A stretch of 64,000 bases of DNA from Vermamoeba vermiformis (GCA_045837725.1 JBEWZL010000219.1:186001-250000); one strand, 5' to 3'. Counted from the first letter of the stretch, positions 44,355-55,807 are shown. A program made the numbers and translations. Notes: generated from the sequence alone by a model not told the origin.

Positions 44355-44822
44355 TGTAGATCCACAGAAAATCTTTCTTTCAATCAGATCCTCGCGGGTA
44401 AATAGGGACCCCTTTTATATTATTAAATATAACTATAATACGATCACATTAGAATTTTCAGCGCCGTTGGATTGTAATGGCGGATCAAATGAATATTTTA
44501 CCTGACCTCGGACCGTGAGCTCGGCGTTGTTCTTCTCTCGGTCAATCTGTAAATTAATCTGTTGCATTGATTGACGAGACACCGGTTCACGCGAATTATT
44601 TGGAATGCAATGTAATCTAATTATAGATGGCTTGGATCCTGTGGCGATGGTTAGATTCTCGTGACAATAAATATAAACATTGTTACCTTCAATAACTACA
44701 TTGTGTTGGAGCGATATTATACTTTTGTTATTTAAATCTTCGGAGCTCCTCCGTTCTGTTAAAATAAAATTGCTGAATTTTCGAACAACTCTTAACTTGA
44801 GTCTGAAGTTTCCACCGTTCAA
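44355..44822 (-). CDS. possible upstream exons of receptor copy 3, or separate small gene
   Basis: An open frame reads LNGGNFRLKLRVVRKFSNF down to LTVRGQ and then VIVL-stop at 44433. There is no ATG at its start. Two intron-like signals lie inside: GTAACAATG...CTAACCATCGCCACAG (48 nt, in frame), and a GTAAAATA donor after LTVRGQ. Splicing that donor to a TCTACAG acceptor near 44355 would give RGQ-RQTFSNK-MSDEE, joining in frame to receptor copy 3. The protein part is beta-rich, compatible with a small extracellular domain. Unproven. Confidence 0.3.
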
Positions 44823-45089
44823 TTAAAAGATACTATTGTCAATAATTAATAGGCTGCGATAATAAGTTCAGTTTATTACCAGCAGATGCGGCACACTAAG
44901 TCCTGCTTCCTTATGCTAATTCTCCGGACCGAGAATTCTCTTCAAATCATATCCGCAACTCTCTTCTTATTAATACTAATCTTCTTCAACTTTCGCGGAT
45001 GGATCCGATGCTTCAGTGAAAACTTCTCACGTTTTCAAGATCCCTTCGCGTTAGAAATTACTGTCGAATATTCTCATGCTCAACATAGC
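44823..45089. other. spacer before receptor copy 4 3' end
   Basis: 267 bp of AT-rich sequence. A 113-codon plus-strand ORF across it is antisense to the copy 4 tail and not considered a gene. Confidence 0.35.
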
Positions 45090-46583
45090 TCACACGCAGC
45101 AATTGGTGTCGCTCGATTGATTATGCGACCGTTTGATGGATTTGCAGGCCTGTACGTAGAGGTCCTTGTTGGTGCCATAGGCCAGCAAGTGAATAATGCC
45201 CGTGAGTCCAAAAATGATCGTCAATAATAATGACCACTCCCACTCGGTTGATGCACCAGTAGTGCTGGATAGATATATCTGTCTGTATAGTTGTAAGCGA
45301 AAAATAGTAGCAAAAAGTGGATCCACAATAAAATTTGCAATTTTCAACGTACCTGACGCGCACGCCTGAACCGACGAGAAATATCGTGCAAAAGAGCGCG
45401 ATGAATGTAATCAAACGCTTTTGAAAGGATGAAATTGAATTGATAGCGTGGCGATATTCTTGTGTTTTGTCTTGGCTGCGCTTCTGTTTGTCGATCGTTA
45501 ATACGGTGTGAAATTATATCATTTGCATTGTATAATAGCACTCACCAACTTCCACAATCTAATTTGCACGTGCGCTACAATAATGGCGGTAATAATTAAC
45601 GCGCCGAGGGCCAAGATAACGATCCATAAGGTGTTTGTAAATAACAACCAATAACCGCTATCTTTCGTAGTCACATAGCACCTAGTGAATATGACGCGTT
45701 AGTAATGAAATATCAACGGAATAATTTGCAGCGGAATTAATATCTTACCAGGCACCGGAAGATCCGTAAGCACGACCGATAAGTGCCGCGAGGACTGGTA
45801 TGACTGGCAACACGAAACCAAGCACGAGGTACAGTCTGTCAACGCGCTCTGGATTCGCGAAAACTTTTGCCTTGACAATGAGCAAGTACAACTAAATTAG
45901 GAAATGTTAGAATTGTTGCAAAGATTCAACCTCCGCCCCGCGTGAATATGATGACGTGGCGGTCAGTTCAGCGTGGGACTTACATGTATAGTCGATATGA
46001 ACACCCAGATACACCATGAGATGTATCCGTAGTGGATGAACAGTGCTGGATGTGCCACGTGTTAGCAATGCTAAGAGATTAATAAACTGCAATATAATCA
46101 GTACCTTGCAACGAGCATAGCGGGGAGTCTGGCGCGTTGATAGCTGGATCGCCTGCAAAAGTGCCGATTGGAACGCCTAAAATAGAAACAAATGTCAGAT
46201 ATACTTTTTCTGAATCCAGGATTAGGGATATGTGTGGTATGAAGCGTAAATAGATGTTAATTTCAATTTATATATTTAATTATTTAATTCTACTATTTAC
46301 CTGCACTTTGGACTATCGACGGAATTAACGCATACCAAAAAATGCTCGAGGGAAATTGGCGAGCTTTCGGATTTAACCTGCAATGGAATATTTTTAGTCT
46401 CGCTTGACAATATTTTCAAAGTTCAACTCAGTTAAATGTTGATACAATTAATTTTGAGCAGATCCGTAGCGAAGATTCTTACCCGTAGCCAACAAAAATT
46501 AAAGTGTTGAAAATGAAGCTCGTCCAGCCCAAAACATTAGTAATGGTTAATAATATGAATATTTGGTGTTCGTCAAAAGCCAT
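45090..46583 (-). CDS. 7TM receptor, class E-like, array copy 4
   Basis: Met 46583 (MAFDEHQIFILLTITNVLGW) to TGA 45090. TM segments match copies 1-3 (LGFVLPVIPVLAALIGRAYG, YWLLFTNTLWIVILALGAL, RLITFIALFCTIFLVGSGVR, WSLLLTIIFGLTGIIHLLAY). The extracellular loop before the seventh helix is longer (QLYRQIYLSSTTGASTEWEW), and the tail ends SDTNCCV. Its start is most like copy 3 (LLTITNVLGWTSF), suggesting the 3/4 pair split from the 1/2 pair. Confidence 0.77.
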
Positions 46584-46984
46584 GTTGTTGTATAAATATG
46601 GTTTGTTTTTGACGATTCAAAGTTACGGTCGGATTTGGCTTTAGATGACCTAGAAATTTCTTCCTGTTAATAGCTATAACTAAAATAATATCTTATTTTG
46701 AAACTTACTTGCATATGTGGTATTCAAACAAGATAATTTCCATTGAATAAAAACGTAATCGTTATAAAAATTGTCTGGAGTTCGGCACGCGGATAGAATT
46801 TTGTGTTTTGCAATTTGAATCAATTCGAAACGGGTAATATAATGCGGTACGAGATAACCAGAGTCTCAGTTATCATTGCGTATACCGTCAGGCAAGGTTC
46901 ATTCATAATACTTATAAAGATTTTCATCGCTCGAATTTCGTTCGAAAATTTTCTATTTACACAATATCAGATACGTACAATATA
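46584..46984. other. intergenic, 401 bp
   Basis: Holds the promoter of receptor copy 4 and the 3' end of the 7TM-kinase. No motif recognised. Confidence 0.4.
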
Positions 46985-49761
46985 TTAGGGACTGTATGCC
47001 TCCAGTACATCCACTATCTCGTTAAATGACGGCCTAGTATAGAAGTTATGAGAACAGCGGGAAAACATTTAAACGAATTTTCCGTGGTTGGATCACATAC
47101 GGCATTACGTCTTTCGAATCTTTGAAACTTACCTATCGTCAGGGTCATTACTACAACACCTCTTAATTAACGATTGTATGTCAGCATTCCATTGAGGGTT
47201 CAGCGGGAACAGATCCGCTTGTTGTGAGGTAACATCGTGGATTACCCTACAAATACAGCGTTAGTCGATAATATATAGAGATAATACTATCATTGTATTA
47301 CTTAGCAGCTGCCTTTCCGTAATGCGGTGGCTTGCCGTTCCAGATCTCCCACAGTACAACACCAAAGCTGCAGAGATCATTAGCTCGCTGATTACGAATT
47401 GATAGCTATTTATATAGTAGTACCTGTATATATCAGCTTTCTCGGAATAAGACTCTTCTTTGATGACTTCAGGGGCCATGTACTGCACGGTACCGATGTT
47501 GCTGTAGCAGGATTAGCAAAACCAAGTTTCTCGATTATAGTAGTACTCGTATATTTACCTCATCGTATTGCTAGCTGATTTAATTCTGGCCATGCCAAAG
47601 TCACACAATTTAGCCTTCAAGTTCGCATCCAACTAGATATGCGCGTTAGCAAAACTAGCAGATCCAACATTATCGATGCTACGTACAAGTATATTATGCG
47701 TTTTCAAGTCTCTGTGCATGATATTCAGAGAATGAAGGTAAATGAGACCTTTAGCACAGTCAAGCGCAACTTGTTTCTGTACGCGTGTTATGTTAGTCAC
47801 AATAATTATTATTGTACCGATCATAAGACTAACTAATTATTACCTTAGTCGCCTCGCTCAACTTGAGTTTCTTAATGTGCAAGTAGTCGAATAGACTGCC
47901 GTGTTCCAAGAACTCAGTCAAGATGTACATGTCATTCGGTGTCAAACTCACACCGAGCAGTTGAACCACATTCGGATGACTCAATTTACTATTCCATAGT
48001 ATTAATAACTATAATATGAGCAATAGTGAGCATACCCCAAGATGCTGACTTCTTTCAAGAAGGAGTCAATCATTTCATCGTTGTTCATGCGCACGAGAAG
48101 TCGTTTCACTGCAACATCGAGCTTGTTCCACTTGCCTTTGTACACTTCTCCGAACGCTCCTATTGTCAGGACATGTAGTTAGTCACACCTTGACGCGAGT
48201 ATGAGTGTTATCGAGTGATCTTACCGACACCAATCTTGGTGCCAATGGACACTTTCTCGAAGTCCACAAATGTCACGGTGGTCGCATTGTCGACTTGAGT
48301 TCTCAGGAACACACCACCATCGCCAGAGGACATAAACATTAACGGTGACTTCTCGTCGTTGATGTTTCCTTGCCTCAATTTCATCGTGTGACTCGCTTGT
48401 GTGTCGCGTACGAAACACCAATAAAGTAACGGACAATAGACCGCGGTGTACAACGAGATTGATATGCCCATAAAGCTATCGGAGTCATCAATTAGTACCT
48501 AGCAATAACAATGCATAATGTCTTACCAGAACCCGCTGTCATTGTCTGCCAAGATGAGAACAGTCGCTGCTGCCACTAAGCTGTAAAGGCAGCCAAGATA
48601 CACGACCCATGGCAGCAACGCACGACGTACTAAATGAAAGAGTTTGTTAAGTATGAAATGGAGCCACTAGTGTTGTTGCTCGTACCTCGTTGTTCATTGC
48701 CCGGCAGCAACAGGAAAGATATCGCAAAGATGTAAAAAGTTGCGAATAACAAGTACGAATAAATGGCTTGTGGAGCTGAGAATAGCGTTATTAATGCATA
48801 TAACTCGCTATTAGAATATAAATACCTGGAAAAAACAAGTGACACACATCGCAGCTGTGGTCGAACGAGTACGTGAACTACAATAACGGTTAGATCTGGC
48901 TTGATATATTCGTCCACTCCTTACCATAAGCGCTACTTTAGCGATCGTTAATAAGCACGTGATTAAAAAGGCTTTGCGAATGGCGTTCTTGTCCGAATAC
49001 GGAAAGAAAGCTATCGACACTAAAAAATTATCCCACACCGCTGTATATTACAAAAATTAGCTTAGTTAACAGCTACTATAATATTATTACCATGTCCTAC
49101 AAAGAGCACGCCTTAATAAAATCGTTAAGGACCTTCATAACTAAAATAGAAAAATGAAAATGTAACAAGCGATGGAAAGGATACGAGAGATAATCAGTGA
49201 GACTAAGGCGCTCATTGGAATAACTACTTCAAGAGCTTGCAATACGAACCATATGGTCACGAACAGACTAATAACAAGAGTTGGTTAGAATTGGATCCGG
49301 ACCCGGTTTAAGTACCATTCTAAAGAACTTCTCGAGATTGACTTTAAGACCGGTCAATAGTTAAATAATATCGTGCTTACCTATATAAATGATAAATGCG
49401 TAATATAGAGAAGCTTTGATAGCTCTTGTTAAGTCTAAAAAGTAAGTAAACAAATCCGAAGATGAAAAATCCACAAATGACCATATTGCCAAGATTACTA
49501 TCGGTATATCCTAGCGACACCTCGATGTTGATGGCCTTGCAGCATGTCTCTAACAAAAAGCGGATTAAGTTTCAAAAAAGCCGAAAAAGTAAGCCCGCCT
49601 ATTTTAACCTTTATTTTGTTGAACTTTATTATTACTGTAAAATGGTCTTCAAATTATTATTGATATTAGCGCGAACTGAAATTAAAAATAGGGATCCGCA
49701 GCAAAATCGTCTTACCGTTACAGCTGATCGGGAAAGGCGTGTGAATACCAGGCCAATTCAT
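46985..49761 (-). CDS. 7TM-TKL receptor kinase, copy 1
   Basis: Many exons from Met 49761 (MNWPGIHTPFPISCNG) to TAA 46985. A short extracellular start and CC pair (ETCCKAIN) are followed by about seven hydrophobic segments (NMVICGFFIFGFVYLLF, WFVLQALEVVIPMSALVSLI, FLITCLLTIAKVALM, YSYLLFATFYIFAISFLLL, LPWVVYLGCLYSLVAAATVL, ISLYTAVYCPLLYWCFV). After a linker (FVDFEKVSIGTKIGVGAFG) comes a complete kinase domain: GAFGEVYKGKW, VAVKRL, IMHRDLKTHNILV, CDFGMAR, YMAPEV, DIYSFGVVLWEIW, RPSFNEIVDVL. TKL-type Ser/Thr or dual-specificity kinase on the plasma membrane, similar in layout to Dictyostelium 7TMK proteins. Kinase exons are almost identical in sequence to copy 2, 12 kb to the right. Confidence 0.85.
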
Positions 49762-50600
49762 CTATGATATTGTCTTATTTATTTGAAAGAGTTGAAATGG
49801 CGCTTATGAAATTAGTGGACTTGTCTGCTCCATTGTTCTAGAATCGGAATAGAATGACCACAGAAACACAACTCAACTTGTGTTAACTTTCTAAATTGTT
49901 GAGCGACAGATTAATCTATTCAACTATTTTATGCATATTGACGCCAAGAATGCGCGATTCAATTGCATCTTATGTGCATCCTTTGACCCGATGGTTACGT
50001 GTACAATGGCAATTTTATCGTGGATAATTAAGGAAGTATTATTTATTCAAATGCACGTCGAAAATATCATTGGCAAAGGCACCCTAATTAATTTAATTTA
50101 ATTTCGGATTTTGAATCCCGTCAGAGTATTCGATACACAGCAGCGATTAATTTAATCATTGGATTCGTGTTCATATTACGCCTCAATAATTATAGCTATT
50201 ACCACGGTTCCAATTATTGCGACTTACTAGCACCTCCCATCCGTATCTTCAGGCCAACATCCTGCGCTACTACTGCTACGCTGCTCAATCCTGAAGACTA
50301 CGTTCTGTTCTGAAGTAAGATGAGCAAGGTAAAATACAACCGAAGAGTCATTCAGCGGTCAGTCTCGAATATTACAAAGCTTCTAGTGCCGGAGATGGTT
50401 CTTCTTGTAAACTTCTATTTTTTCCTTTTCAGGCAACTGAACGATTGCTCTGCATTCTGGTGCAGAAGGTGTCAAAAAATATAAATACCTCGACTATTCA
50501 TTGGTTCTAATCATCAACTCAAACAACAAACTACAGCTTAAGAACAAATAAGTTCTTCTCTTCGCTCGACTAACTACATCTACCGACAACACTATCTAAC
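49762..50600. promoter_or_regulatory. 839-bp divergent intergenic region
   Basis: Separates the 7TM-kinase start (minus) from the NmrA-like gene (plus). A TATAAATA box at ~50480-50487 lies 115 bp before the reductase ATG, with a CA/AC-rich leader (TCAAACAACAAACTACAG) after it. The rest is AT-rich without recognised genes. Confidence 0.5.
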
Positions 50601-51620
50601 ATGTCTCAAAAGACCGTCATCTTAGTTACCGCTGCTAATGGCAACACTGGCAAGGCTGTCGCACAACATCTATTAAAGAGAGCCGATCGTGACAACTATA
50701 TCATCAGAGTTGGCGCTCGATCTGAAGACAAAGTCGCAGATTTGGTTAAACAAGGTGCTCAATACGTCTACATCGACTTTACTGATGCCGAGAGTCTTCA
50801 TGCTGCTACTAAGGGCGTAGACCGCGTCTGGGCAACTGCACCAAACCCAACTAAGCAACAAAAAGAAAACGATCGAATCCACCTCGTCAACAACTTTATT
50901 GACGCTGCGCAAAAGGCTAATGTCAAGTACTTCCTATTTGGCTCTGTCCTTGGTGCTCGTAAGTACCCGTACTAACTAATTAACCTCTTCAAACTGATTC
51001 CTAACGAGTTTTCTTTCAGAATACGAATCCGTTACATTTGCTCGCGAGTTCAGACTTGCTGAAAAGAAATTAGAAGCCAGTGGCATTCCTTACACTCACC
51101 TTCGCATGGCTGTATTCCAAGTAAGAATTATATTATCCCTTTGAATCCTAAACGTAGAGTCCTAATGCGCGTTACCTACCAGGAAAATTTTGCCGGCCAA
51201 AAAGACAACATTGCCAAGGGATTCGTTGCTGAACCACTGAATGAAGGCTCTTACTGCCCTGTATCGCTTGAAGACGTCGGCATTGCAGGCGCTGAATTGC
51301 TGTTGAATCCTCATCCGCACGTGAACAAGGCTTATGACTTGACTGGTCCCAAGGCCCTGACTGGCGCACAAATCGCGCATCGTCTCAGCAAGGTCGTGGG
51401 TCACAAGGTCACTTATGTCAATGCAGATCCCGAACAAACCTATCAATTCTTGAGCCAGTTCATGGCTGACTACCAAGCCAAGGGCATGCTCGAGTTGTAC
51501 AACATTTTCTCGCAAAAACTCGCCAGCACACCGAGCAACGACTTTACGCTCATTACTGGTCGCACTGGCACTCGATTTTACAACAGAATGAAGCAGTTGA
51601 AGGCTTGGGGTGCTTTGTAA
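50601..51620 (+). CDS. NmrA-like NAD(P)-binding oxidoreductase/regulator
   Basis: Three exons (50601-50958, 51020-51120, 51183-51620) give 298 aa. The N-terminal Rossmann motif VTAANGNTGKAVAQHLL carries the NmrA/atypical-SDR pattern GxxGxxG in the form NGNTGK. This is followed by VGARSEDKVADL, YVYIDFTDAESL and the strand NVKYFLFGSVLG. There is no SDR Tyr-x-x-x-Lys pair. The C-terminal half (YTHLRMAVFQENF, KAYDLTGPKALTGAQIAHRL) matches quinone oxidoreductase-2/NmrA-like proteins that bind NADPH and sense redox state. Cytosolic, no targeting signal. A TATA box upstream suggests regulated, strong expression. Confidence 0.85.
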
Positions 51621-51764
51621 ATTCCAAAAATTATGTAAATACGGAAGTAACTTCGATCGTTTGTAAATAAATTATTAGTAAGTACACATGCAAGCATTAA
51701 GTCCTAAGTATTATTGTTTCGAGTAAAATTGATCGATTTGTGCGAAAGTTTAACCAAAGGCAGA

Positions 51765-53170
51765 ATGAGCAATAGAAAACGAGTAACATCAGCTAAGGAA
51801 ACAGCTGCGAATAAGAAACAGAAAATCGATAATGCCGAGTGGCCTGTTGTTATTGTAGAGAACTCACCATTTGAATTGGCTGAGTTAACGGAAATAATTT
51901 TGTCTCATCTGATTGTTCAAGACCCAATCTCAGTACTGAACATCGGAAAGACTTCGAAAAGGTACGTAATAATTATTGAAATATTTTAACAATAAATTTG
52001 AGCTATTTTTTTTAATTTAATTGAATCAGAAATAATGCGCTTCTGCGATCTCGAAAATTTTGGGATAAATTTGGTTATAACCTCATAATTGAAGAAGATC
52101 CTGTACCATTCGCCATCATCAAGGCAGTGCTAGGCCAATTCCGTCTGGAACAACTTCAAAAACAACTGTATCTCATGCAATCTGAAGTGTCAACTTTAAT
52201 GACACGTGTCACGCTGCCACCAGCCTTACATCAGTACGCGTGGCGTTTTTCAATCAAAAACATTATTCTGATCGCCTGTTAGGTCTCTCGAAACTCAAAT
52301 CAAACGACCCAAACAAGCGGCCTATCCAATTGACACACGTGCCTATCTCGCACATCGCAATCAGTTCACTGAACAGGCGTGTGAGTTGCTCTTGAAGCTC
52401 AAGTCCTTGTTCGACGTTAACTTTGTGCAATTCACGGACCTCGTTAAGTTCATTGAGTGCTCCAAAAAGGAGGTTGAAGGTAACTTTTTGCAACAAGTTG
52501 TAACGAGCACTAAAATTACTTAATTTAGAAAGCCAGCCAACGAAAGGAATCGATCGATTCACATTTGAGGATACGCAGAGTTTTCAGCCACGTGATGTGA
52601 TCTGTCAAGTTGAAGGTTTCCCCAAGTTCCCTAAGTACGCGTATTACCATATATGGCAACGTATAACTCTAATCCTTAATCTAGGTCTCAAGATTTCCGT
52701 TTACTATACACGGTTGAATGTTTGTCTCGCGAACACGTCAATTTCCAAATTTGGAAAAAGTTCTTGCCGAAGAATCGCTCAGTGCTGTTGATCTTGAGTT
52801 CTTTTTCTTCGCGAAGTGAACTCAATTCTGACTACGAAGAGGAGAATGTGCAGCGAGAGGAGAGCTTGTTCTTAAAGGTACCTTCGTGAGCATTAAATTT
52901 TTGATCTGGATCTCCAGTACTTACTTAGTTGTTGCAGTACGATGCCAACAGTGGCACTATAGAAGAGTGCTGTAGCTTTGCAGATTATGCCGCGCGAAAT
53001 TTCCCCGCAATGCCCGCTGAGCAGGCATTTGGAACCGTGTGTTGTGCGCAGTGAGCGAGGCTAAGACGTTCAATTTAAACAACTTTATTCCTCGCAGCTA
53101 CATTCGCTTGATGAATAACAATGTGGATAGAGATACTATCTTATTTAACAATATTAAGCTGCGAAAGTAA
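51765..53170 (+). CDS. F-box-like protein of unknown function
   Basis: Spliced gene, about 350-380 aa: first exon from ATG 51765; second exon ends 52233, then 52283-52479, 52529-52634, 52685-52877, 52940 onward and a last exon ending with TAA at 53168-53170. A basic, Lys-rich N-terminus (KETAANKKQKIDN) precedes a segment ENSPFELAELTEIILSHLIV with DPISVLNIGKTSKR. Its Leu/Ile spacing resembles an F-box (L-P-x-E-L ... I-L-x-x-L ... D/S-L). The rest is helical, with a central conserved-looking stretch (FTDLVKFIECSKKEVE), and I do not recognise a repeat or substrate domain. If it is an F-box protein it would feed substrates to SCF ubiquitin ligase; this rests only on the N-terminal pattern. Confidence 0.5.
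52200..52211. repeat. 12-bp perfect palindrome TGACACGTGTCA
   Basis: Here inside coding sequence of the F-box-like gene, where it encodes L-M-T-R-V. Confidence 0.7.
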
Positions 53171-53300
53171 AACAGCCGACTTAGATCGACCACTTTCTTT
53201 TTAGTCTGTTTTCAAACACCACACTGGAACGTAACGATTATTTATTGGTATCTGTGCTTAAGTAATATTCTGCCACTATAATGCACAATTAGAGGCATAG

Positions 53301-54148
53301 ATGGAAATCAAAGCAAGTAAACTGCGCATCTGTTGCTTTGGTAAGTATGAAGCCGTTTTAATGAAAAAATATCTAATTAAACTTAATATAATAATTAAGG
53401 CGACAGTCTTACGTGGGGATTTGTTGCAGGAGGAACACGGCATCCGTATTCAGAAAAATTATTACAATTATTATCGTCTGATTTTCCAACTGCGACCATT
53501 GAAGTATGTACTTTCCTGTATATTATCAAAATATCGCGAATATTATATTTAATTGTATTTTAGATTGCCCAGCACGGCAAAAAAGGAGAAACAACTGGAT
53601 CGATGGTTTCAAGGCTTACAAAGCTTTTAAAAAAGGATACAAAATATGACATCATTATTATACTAGGAGGTAAGACATTATAGCGCCATATTGTGCCGTA
53701 ATCACGCAATTAACATGAGATATTTGGCGCCAAAGGAACCAATGACATTTTTTTGACCGAAGCAACCACCGTTAACTTGGAACAAATGCACAAAATATGT
53801 ACTAGTAGTGGGTCAATAGTAATTATGGCGTCTTTACCTCCTGCAGGTCAGCTCAAAAGTTTTTACAAACGCATCTAAAATGTATTTTCGTTAGAATACG
53901 ACACTAGGCCTAATTCTCCGTGGATTTTGGAGTCAAAGAAGAAGATTAACTATTTTATTGGTCAATTAGTGCCTACTACGCACTTTGTCGACTTGGCTAA
54001 CGAACTTCCGTTCCATGCGCTAACTGAATCCGAAAAAGATCGGTTATGGAGCGATCATTTGCATCCTACTGCTGCGGGATATGATTTAATGGCTGAAATT
54101 ATTTACAAAAAACTCAAAATAATCATCACAGACGAGATGTTAAAATAA
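53301..54148 (+). CDS. GDSL-family (SGNH) esterase/lipase
   Basis: Five to six exons, first 53301-53340, last ending TAA 54148; ~215 aa. The SGNH blocks are all present: block I GDSLTWGF (nucleophile Ser, split by the first intron after CCFG), the loop IAQHGKKGETTGSM in the place of block II, block III GGTND (Asn), and block V WSDHLHPTAAGYDLM (Asp and His of the triad). The size and lack of signal peptide fit IAH1-type/intracellular acylesterases that hydrolyse short acyl or acetyl esters. One acceptor, before the block III exon (...CCAAAG|GAACC), is AAAG rather than the usual C/TAG. Confidence 0.8.
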
Positions 54149-54801
54149 GAGTCCGGATCTTGTTCAAACAGATCCGAGCTACAGAATGATGACTAAGGAC
54201 GACAAGAGCAAGCAAGAAATTTTGGAGCAAATATACTTTGATATTTCAACTATATAATAACTTGGCAATTACGAGCAGAAGGAACAGTCCTAAAGGTTAC
54301 CTGGCATAATATGGCTTGCGTGTCATTCAATACTATTGGCACTGCCGTAGAATAGAATCACTATGGCTCATATTGCGCGTGTGTTGAATTGTTGCAGATA
54401 CGACACATATGACTAGGACCCCGCAGATCGAATGGTAAGAATATCGTATTTCAGTAAAACAGAGTGCTGACGAAGGTATTAGGAGCAGTGTTAGACCTCA
54501 CTACGCTAGCCTGCTATATAGCACGAAAATATCAATATCGGAAAACTAGTCATTCCTAATATGGAAATGCGTCAGAAACCTTCCTGATTAGGAAGCTTCG
54601 ATAGTGAAATTTCAATGCAACCACGTGATAGAACCATCCTAGAACGTTTGTAGCGTGTGTACCAACGGAAAAAAGGCACTTTGGAAAAAAGATAAATAGC
54701 AGCTCGATCTACATTCAATAAATTCAATTCAGCTGAACAACACAACACAGCACCACATCAAATCACCCTTCGTTAATTTAATCACACTAAATCCCACTAC
54801 A
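54149..54801. promoter_or_regulatory. 653-bp intergenic region with heat-shock-element-like pair
   Basis: No gene seen. Two perfect GAAnnTTC units (54592-54599 and 54606-54613) and a looser GAAnnnTTC (54575-54583) lie 190-230 bp upstream of the SDR start. The leader before the ATG is CA-rich (CAACACAACACAGCACC). Confidence 0.45.
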
Positions 54802-55564
54802 ATGTCATCTACACAAAAACTCGCAGGCAAAGTCGCAGTCATCACAGGAGGCTCGACAGGCATTGGTCTCGCCACGGCACAATTGTTCGTGCAGCACGGC
54901 GCTCATGTATTCATCACTGGACGACGCCAAGCTGAACTCGATGCAGCCGTGCAACTGATTGGTCGCGAACATGTCACTGCTGTTCAAGGGCGATGTGAGC
55001 AACTTGGCGGATCTGGATCACTTGTACGACGTGGTCAGAAGCGAGAAGGGCCACATTGACATCGTGTTTGCCAATGCCGGTATCGCCGAACAACTGCCCA
55101 TCGGTGCCATCACTGAAGAACACTTCGACAAGCTGTTCAACATCAACGTCAAAGGTCTCGTGTTCACAGTTCAAAAGTCACTGCCCTTGTTGTCAGAACA
55201 CGCGTCAATCATTCTCAACGCGTCAGTCGTGTCCATCAAAGGCTTCCCTGCAAATAGTATCTACAGTGCCACAAAGGCAGCAGTCAGAGCCTTGGCGCGA
55301 AGTTGGGTGCTCGATCTGAAAGGCAAAAACATCCGCGTCAATGTGGTGAGTCCTGGACCCGTTGAAACACCCATTTTCGAGCGAGGAGGCATGAACGAGG
55401 CACAAGTCGCTGGCGTCAAAGAGTTTATTAAATCTCAAGTGCCGATGGGCAGATTTGGTCGATCTGAAGAACTCGCCAATGCAGTCTTGTTCTTGGCCTC
55501 GAGTGACAGTTCGTTTATGACCGGTGCCGAACTATTCGTCGATGGCGGATTTGGACAAGTCTAA
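54802..55564 (+). CDS. short-chain dehydrogenase/reductase (classical SDR)
   Basis: Intronless. N-terminal Rossmann [18 protein letters not shown] motif [11 protein letters not shown], strand ending NASVVSIKG with the catalytic Ser, [11 protein letters not shown] (Tyr-x-x-x-Lys), [10 protein letters not shown], and C-terminal [16 protein letters not shown]; 253 aa if read through. The frame breaks at 54988-54991: after TAVQG the original frame reads RCEQL, while [11 protein letters not shown], which every SDR has next, is in the +1 frame. One extra base in GGGC explains it. Likely a single-base insertion (error or fresh mutation) or +1 recoding. Substrate unknown. The upstream stress-type elements suggest inducibility. 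Confidence 0.85.
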
Positions 55565-55807
55565 ATGGAGACAAGCCCAGATCTGATATTCTGGAATTCT
55601 TGACAGGCCCTGGTCGATCTATGACACGAACCTTTGTAATTAAAATATTATCAATAAATTATTTAAATAATCTACATGATAACGCAATTGCTAGGCAATT
55701 AGACTTCATATTGCAATAAACTACTGCAATTTGGACGGACACCGTCAAATAAACGAACCACATCCAAAAGACTAGTAATATCGTATATTATTATTTGTAT
55801 TCTAAAA

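Noticed and set aside
44886-45227. 113-codon plus-strand ORF
   Set aside because: Antisense to the tail of receptor copy 4 and otherwise AT-rich; no family similarity.
38314-46583. CaaX prenylation signal on the receptor tails
   Set aside because: The Cys are at positions -3 and -2, not -4, so a standard CaaX box is not present; palmitoylation or another use is more likely.
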